Assembly (NCBI GenBank): GCA_030431485.1 | Contig: JAUIIR010000004.1 | Coordinates: 1-64,000, forward strand | Direction of reading: 5' to 3' | Length of the DNA: 64,000 nt | Source of the DNA: Alphaproteobacteria bacterium | GTDB lineage: Bacteria; Pseudomonadota; Alphaproteobacteria; Rhodobacterales; Rhodobacteraceae | Shown here: in pieces, positions 59,643 through 64,000 of the stretch | Layout: every line of letters begins with the position of its first letter | How positions within the stretch are numbered: position 1 is the stretch's first letter | Translations under genes and position numbers: made by a program | The notes under the pieces: generated by a model | What the model was told of the DNA's origin: nothing | Seen by the model: only the letters and a program-made list of their open reading frames with translations | Databases searched by the model: none

Positions 59643-60407
59643 TCAGCGCGCCAGCCAGCCGCCATCCACCGTCACCACGCTTCCGTGGCAATAAGCGGCG
59701 GCGTCGGATGCCAGAAAGACGGCCGCGCCCGCAATCTCGGATGGTTCAGCAAATCGACCGGCCGGGATACGTTCCAGCAATGCCTTCGAGCGGTCTGGAT
59801 CGTCCCGCAGCGCCTGCGTGTTGTCCGTGGCTGTGTAGCCGGGCGCAATGGCGTTTACGTTGATGCCTTGCGGTGCCCATTCGTTGCACAGCGCCTTAGT
59901 CAATCCCAGAACAGCGTGCTTGCTTGAGGCATAGGCCGGAACTCGAAGGCCGCCCTGGCTGCCCAGTACTGAGGACACGATCAAGATCTTGCCGGACCCC
60001 TGTGCCAGCATCTGTTTGCCCGCTGCCTGGCTTAGCAGCCAGACGGAGTCGAGGTTCACGGACAAAACTCGACGCCAATCGTCAAGTGGCATCTCGGCCG
60101 AGTCTTCCCGGTGGATGATACCAGCGTTGTTTACGAGGATGTCGAGACCACCAAGCGCATCACTGGCAAAGCTCACGACTTCAGCGGCTGCGGCCTCGTC
60201 CATGCCAACAAAGTCCGCTTTGACCGCAGCGCCTTTGCGTCCCACGGCTTCGATTTTTGCTAGCGTGTCTTCAGGTGCGTGGCTGCGATACGTCAGGGCC
60301 ACGTCGGCCCCGGCTGCGGCAAGGGCGAGGGCAATGCCCTCACCAATGCCGGTCGCCCCGCCGGTGACGAGGGCCTTGCGGCCCGTCAGGTCGAACAGGT
60401 TTGCCAT
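59643..60407 (-). CDS. SDR family oxidoreductase (KduD-like)
   Basis: MANLFDLTGRKALVTGGATGIGEGIALALAAAGADVALTYR...YASSKHAVLGLTKALCNEWAPQGINVNAIAPGYTATDNTQALRDD. Confidence 0.9.
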   Translation of the reverse strand: MANLFDLTGRKALVTGGATGIGEGIALALAAAGADVALTYRSHAPEDTLAKIEAVGRKGAAVKADFVGMDEAAAAEVVSFASDALGGLDILVNNAGIIHREDSAEMPLDDWRRVLSVNLDSVWLLSQAAGKQMLAQGSGKILIVSSVLGSQGGLRVPAYASSKHAVLGLTKALCNEWAPQGINVNAIAPGYTATDNTQALRDDPDRSKALLERIPAGRFAEPSEIAGAAVFLASDAAAYCHGSVVTVDGGWLAR

Positions 60408-60410
60408 CGG

Positions 60411-61709
60411 TCAGTACCGGTTGGCGATGGGCAGCTCTTCGGCAGGGAAGAGACTGATCACCTCGCAGCCTGTCTCAGTCACGACGACCTCTTCTTCGAT
60501 CCGCGCGGCGGAATAGCCATCTGCGGCCGGGCAGTACGTTTCCAGCGCAAAGACCATACCGGTCTGGATTTCCATCGGGTGATCGAGACTGATTGCTCGG
60601 CTGATGATCGGCCGTTCGTGCAGGGCAAGGCCCAGACCGTGGCCGAACTGCAAGCCGAAGGCAGCATCTTCGTTCGGGAACCCGAGGCTTTCCGCCGTCG
60701 GCCAAACCTCGGCCACCTTGTCCGTCGTCACACCTGGTTTGATCATCGCAATCGAGGCGTCGATCCATTCACGCGCTTTTACATAGGCGTCGTTCTGCGC
60801 AGGCGTTGCTCGGCCGACGTTGAACGTGCGGTAGTAGCAGGTTCGGTAGCCTTGGTATGACTGCAGGATATCGAAGAACGCCTGGTCACCCGGACGGATC
60901 AATCGGTCGGTAAAGTTGTGCGGGTGCGGGTTGCAGCGTTCGCCCGAAATGGCGTTGATCGCCTCAACGTCATCCGATCCCATTTCGTAGAGCATTTTAT
61001 TCGACATGGCGACGATGTCGTTTTCGCGCACGCCAGGTTTCAGCTCTTCGTAAATCATGTGGTAGACGCCATCGACCATCGAAGCCGCTTGCGTCAGAAG
61101 CTGGATTTCATCCCAGTTCTTGATCTCACGCGCCGCCAACATGATCTGTTGGCCGTCAACGACGTTGATGCCTTCTTCCTTGAGCGCATGAAACATGGCG
61201 GTTTCGGCGTAGTCCACACCCACCGGCATATTGGCCATGCCCGCGTCTTTGATGAGCTGGGCGATCATCTTGGCATATTTCTGCATGAGACCGAAATCTG
61301 GCGGGATGGTGCCGCGCATGCCAACAACGCCCGCCAGACAGTGATCCGGTTCAAGCCAGTCGGAATACCGTTTGTGGTGCACAGCGGCCGAGCCGAAATC
61401 CCAGACGTAAGGGCTGTCGTCGCCCGTCAGCAGGCAGAAGCGACACATCTTGTCCCTTTCCCACTCGCCGATCTTGGTGGCGGAGACATAGCGGATGTTA
61501 TTGACGTCAAACAACAACAGCGACCCGGCGTTCGAGTTCTTCAATGACTGCCGTGTGCGGGCCAAGCGGTAACGGCGTAGACGGTCGTGATCGACGCGAC
61601 GTTCGAAATCGACCGAAGTGTGGCCCCAGGCAGGCAGGCGGTCGCGCCATTCCCAGTTTGGTTCCAGGTCCTGCGGGGTGAGCATGTTGGGCATGAGTGC
61701 GCGAGACAT
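60411..61709 (-). CDS. M24 (Xaa-Pro peptidase / creatinase-fold) family protein with atypical metal-site residue
   Basis: 432 aa; pita-bread motifs AFFDILQSYQGYRTCYYRTF, FGHGLGLALHERP, MVFALETYCP, RIEEEVVVTETG. Confidence 0.88.
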   Translation of the reverse strand: MSRALMPNMLTPQDLEPNWEWRDRLPAWGHTSVDFERRVDHDRLRRYRLARTRQSLKNSNAGSLLLFDVNNIRYVSATKIGEWERDKMCRFCLLTGDDSPYVWDFGSAAVHHKRYSDWLEPDHCLAGVVGMRGTIPPDFGLMQKYAKMIAQLIKDAGMANMPVGVDYAETAMFHALKEEGINVVDGQQIMLAAREIKNWDEIQLLTQAASMVDGVYHMIYEELKPGVRENDIVAMSNKMLYEMGSDDVEAINAISGERCNPHPHNFTDRLIRPGDQAFFDILQSYQGYRTCYYRTFNVGRATPAQNDAYVKAREWIDASIAMIKPGVTTDKVAEVWPTAESLGFPNEDAAFGLQFGHGLGLALHERPIISRAISLDHPMEIQTGMVFALETYCPAADGYSAARIEEEVVVTETGCEVISLFPAEELPIANRY

Positions 61710-61775
61710 GTAAAACTCCTTTCGGGTGCGTCCCAGCGCACCCGGTTGGTTCAGTAAGTGCAGTTAGGTGAAGGG

Positions 61776-62585
61776 TTACTTTGTGACCCAGCCGCCATCG
61801 ATGGAGATCATCTGACCGGTCATGTAGTCGCTGTCGTCAGATGCCAGAAAGGAGGCGGTGCCGACGATGTCATTCGGATAGGAAACGCGCTTGATCACCA
61901 GGTTGTTGGCGACGATGTCGTCATAGGCCTGGCCTTCGCGCTCCTTGAAGCCAATCTCGACAAGGTCCTTGTCCAACTGTTCCCAGAGCGGTGTCACAAC
62001 AACCCCGGGCGCGTATCCGTTTACGGTGATGTTGTGCTCGGCCAAACCAAGAGCGCCACATTCTGTGAGGGCGAGGCAGCCGTATTTTGATGTACAGTAA
62101 ACGGTCACATCCACCAGCGGTTTGCGCGACGCGATGGAGCCAACATTGATGAGCTTGTAGGGGTGATCTTCCATCGGTCCCTGAGCAATCATCTGCTTGG
62201 CGGTTTCCTGCATGCCAAGCCACATCGCCTTGGTGTTGACGTTCATGATCATGTCCCAGTTGTCTTCATCGATATCCATGAAGAACCGGGGCTTGTTCAG
62301 GCCCGCGTTGAAGAGACCCACGTTGATGGAGCCGAACGCCTCAACGGTTGCGGCAACCGCAGCGGCGTTGTCCTCGCGCTTGGTCACATCCATTTTGATC
62401 GCAATGGCCTTGCCATTCCCGGCGGCATTGATGCTGTCGGCAACCATTTGGGCTTCATCGCCATCCAGATCGCCGATGCAAACATTTGCGCCCTGCGCTG
62501 CAAATGCTTCGGCATTTGCAGCACCCATTCCGCGCGCCGCGCCGGTGATCAGGATGTTTTTACCTTTCAGGCGATTGGGGTCCAT
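61776..62585 (-). CDS. SDR family oxidoreductase
   Basis: KNILITGAARGMGAANAEAFAAQGANVCIGDLDGDEAQ...NVGSIASRKPLVDVTVYCTSKYGCLALTECGALGLAEHNITVNGYAPG. Confidence 0.92.
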   Translation of the reverse strand: MDPNRLKGKNILITGAARGMGAANAEAFAAQGANVCIGDLDGDEAQMVADSINAAGNGKAIAIKMDVTKREDNAAAVAATVEAFGSINVGLFNAGLNKPRFFMDIDEDNWDMIMNVNTKAMWLGMQETAKQMIAQGPMEDHPYKLINVGSIASRKPLVDVTVYCTSKYGCLALTECGALGLAEHNITVNGYAPGVVVTPLWEQLDKDLVEIGFKEREGQAYDDIVANNLVIKRVSYPNDIVGTASFLASDDSDYMTGQMISIDGGWVTK

Positions 62586-62602
62586 GGTTTCTCCTCCTCA
62601 TG

Positions 62603-64000
62603 TCACGGTGTCCCGTTGTGTTGAATCAGCGCTTCGGCCCGCTTTTGGGACCGGCGCAATGCCTCGCGCGGTGAGACGATCCCGCGCAGCATGTCATGAA
62701 ATTCTTCTCCGCAGATCTGGATGATGCCACCGATCTCGGGGACGGGCGGGCGCGGCCAGAACTGAAGCTCGTCGCGCCAGGACATCGCGTCTACTGCTTC
62801 GAAAATGGGCGAAGAGCGGCGGACCTCGGGGTCGGCGGCAACAGAGTACCGCGGATTGGTCCGGCTTCCGTTTTGCACGAAAAGCTTCTGCGCCTGAGGT
62901 GAGGTGAAAATCCGCAAGGCCTCGGCAGCTTCGGGCACGCGATTGGGGGCCAGATTGGCCGGTATGCCCATCACGTAGCCACCAACCGGCGCAATCTGTG
63001 TCGCGCCCGGTCCTGCAGGGTGTGGCAAGTACCCTGTTTGCCCGTATGCAGGCGAGCTTTCGTCACGCTCGAAATACGGGGCCAGCAAGGTATAGCCATA
63101 GGCCATTGCGACCGTACCCGCAGCGTAGGGCCTGACCCGTTCGTACCACGACATTGACAGGATGTCTGGCGGCGAAAATTTCAGCAGTTCCATCAGGAAC
63201 TCGGCGGCGCGCAATCCTGACTCCGTGTCGATGGTCGGACGGTAGTCGCGGCTTGACAGGTGATCGGTTTCGAAACCGCCCGCGATTTCGGGAAGATCGA
63301 GGATCGGTTGACCGAAATCGGCCATCGTCATGAGAACGGTGTGCCCAAGCGCCGTTCCCCGAGCCGCATTCCAGGCGATCCCGTATTGGCCGCGGCGGGG
63401 ATCATGCAACGTCTTGGCGGCGTGCAGGAGTTGGTCAGTCGTCGCTGGCGGTTCAAGCCCAGCTTCGGCAAACAGGTCGCGCCGATAGAACAGAAGTTCC
63501 GGTGTTGTCTGCGCCGGAACACCGTACGGCTGCTCGCCCCAATACGTTGCTTTCCAGCCTGCGGTGTGAAAATCCGCTGCATCAAGCTTGGCAAGGTCAA
63601 TCACCTTGCTCAGCGGCATGAGGACTTTTTTTTCCGCAAACTCGCCAATCCACGGCAGATCGACCGCAATAATGTCGTATCGGCTGGTCTCACGCTCAGC
63701 GTTCCGAAGCGCTTCTTCCCGCAGACGGTCGATGGAAAAGGCGCGCTGGCTGATCTCGGTGCCCACGATCTGTTCAAACTGACGCTTCAGATTGTCCATG
63801 ACCATGAAGGTGGGATCACCATGCACCAGAACTTTGAGGCCACCGGCAAGTTTCAATGGCTGCGGAAGGACCCGTAGAGGCGGTATCGACTGTGCCGCCG
63901 AGTAACTGCCGCCAAAATAGTAGTCTTCGGTCTCGGCGGCGGCGTCTCCGTGACCGAATTCGGATTCCGCCAGTCTGCGCACGCGACCGGACAGTTGCAT
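62603..64000 (-). CDS. Extracellular solute-binding protein (ABC transporter), probably truncated at window end
   Basis: GLKVLVHGDPTFMVMDNLKRQFEQIVGTE...GVPAQTTPELLFYRRDLFAEAGLEPPATTDQLLHAAKTL; no signal peptide visible, ORF reaches the window edge. Confidence 0.8.
   Translation of the reverse strand: MQLSGRVRRLAESEFGHGDAAAETEDYYFGGSYSAAQSIPPLRVLPQPLKLAGGLKVLVHGDPTFMVMDNLKRQFEQIVGTEISQRAFSIDRLREEALRNAERETSRYDIIAVDLPWIGEFAEKKVLMPLSKVIDLAKLDAADFHTAGWKATYWGEQPYGVPAQTTPELLFYRRDLFAEAGLEPPATTDQLLHAAKTLHDPRRGQYGIAWNAARGTALGHTVLMTMADFGQPILDLPEIAGGFETDHLSSRDYRPTIDTESGLRAAEFLMELLKFSPPDILSMSWYERVRPYAAGTVAMAYGYTLLAPYFERDESSPAYGQTGYLPHPAGPGATQIAPVGGYVMGIPANLAPNRVPEAAEALRIFTSPQAQKLFVQNGSRTNPRYSVAADPEVRRSSPIFEAVDAMSWRDELQFWPRPPVPEIGGIIQICGEEFHDMLRGIVSPREALRRSQKRAEALIQHNGTP

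Overview
This 64 kb window is alphaproteobacterial and looks like a roseobacter-type Rhodobacteraceae chromosome; that assignment is inferred from gene content and protein style, not from a search. Left to right it contains: a truncated Tat-signal protein; a ScfR-like XRE regulator; a response regulator / small membrane protein / SSS-STAC histidine kinase set; a sulfide/persulfide module (DUF442 protein, two YeeE/YedE proteins, MBL hydrolase); the divergent choline/betaine locus choXWV / betIBA; an MFS transporter; a pqiA-pqiA-pqiB-pqiC MCE operon; mnmH and an oxidoreductase-SelD fusion converging on each other; a second ScfR-like regulator divergent from a tripartite tricarboxylate transporter with an acid-catabolism cluster (acyl-CoA ligase, PanE-like, RidA, IlvD/Edd, SDR, TRAP transporter); an RND efflux pair; a 2442-aa RTX protein with a C-terminal Hint domain; a run of small secreted or membrane proteins of unknown function; tRNA-Thr(TGT); and a catabolic cluster (alpha-hydroxyacid oxidase, three SDRs, M24-family protein, ABC solute-binding protein). 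The strongest observation is a segment inside the RTX giant (about 48250-48434, minus strand) that aligns without gaps over about 34 residues to the beta domain of human pVHL as I recall it. The hydroxyproline-pocket positions are W, Y, T (for S), H and W. Other points of interest: an exact 324-bp (108-aa) tandem repeat in the C-terminal part of the PqiB/MCE protein, a small membrane ORF translationally coupled between a response regulator and an SSS-type kinase, a four-gene operon with tandem secreted paralogs, an M24 enzyme with a metal-ligand Asp apparently replaced by Cys, and several candidate operators and intra-operon attenuators. No CRISPR array, rRNA, integrase or transposase was recognised.
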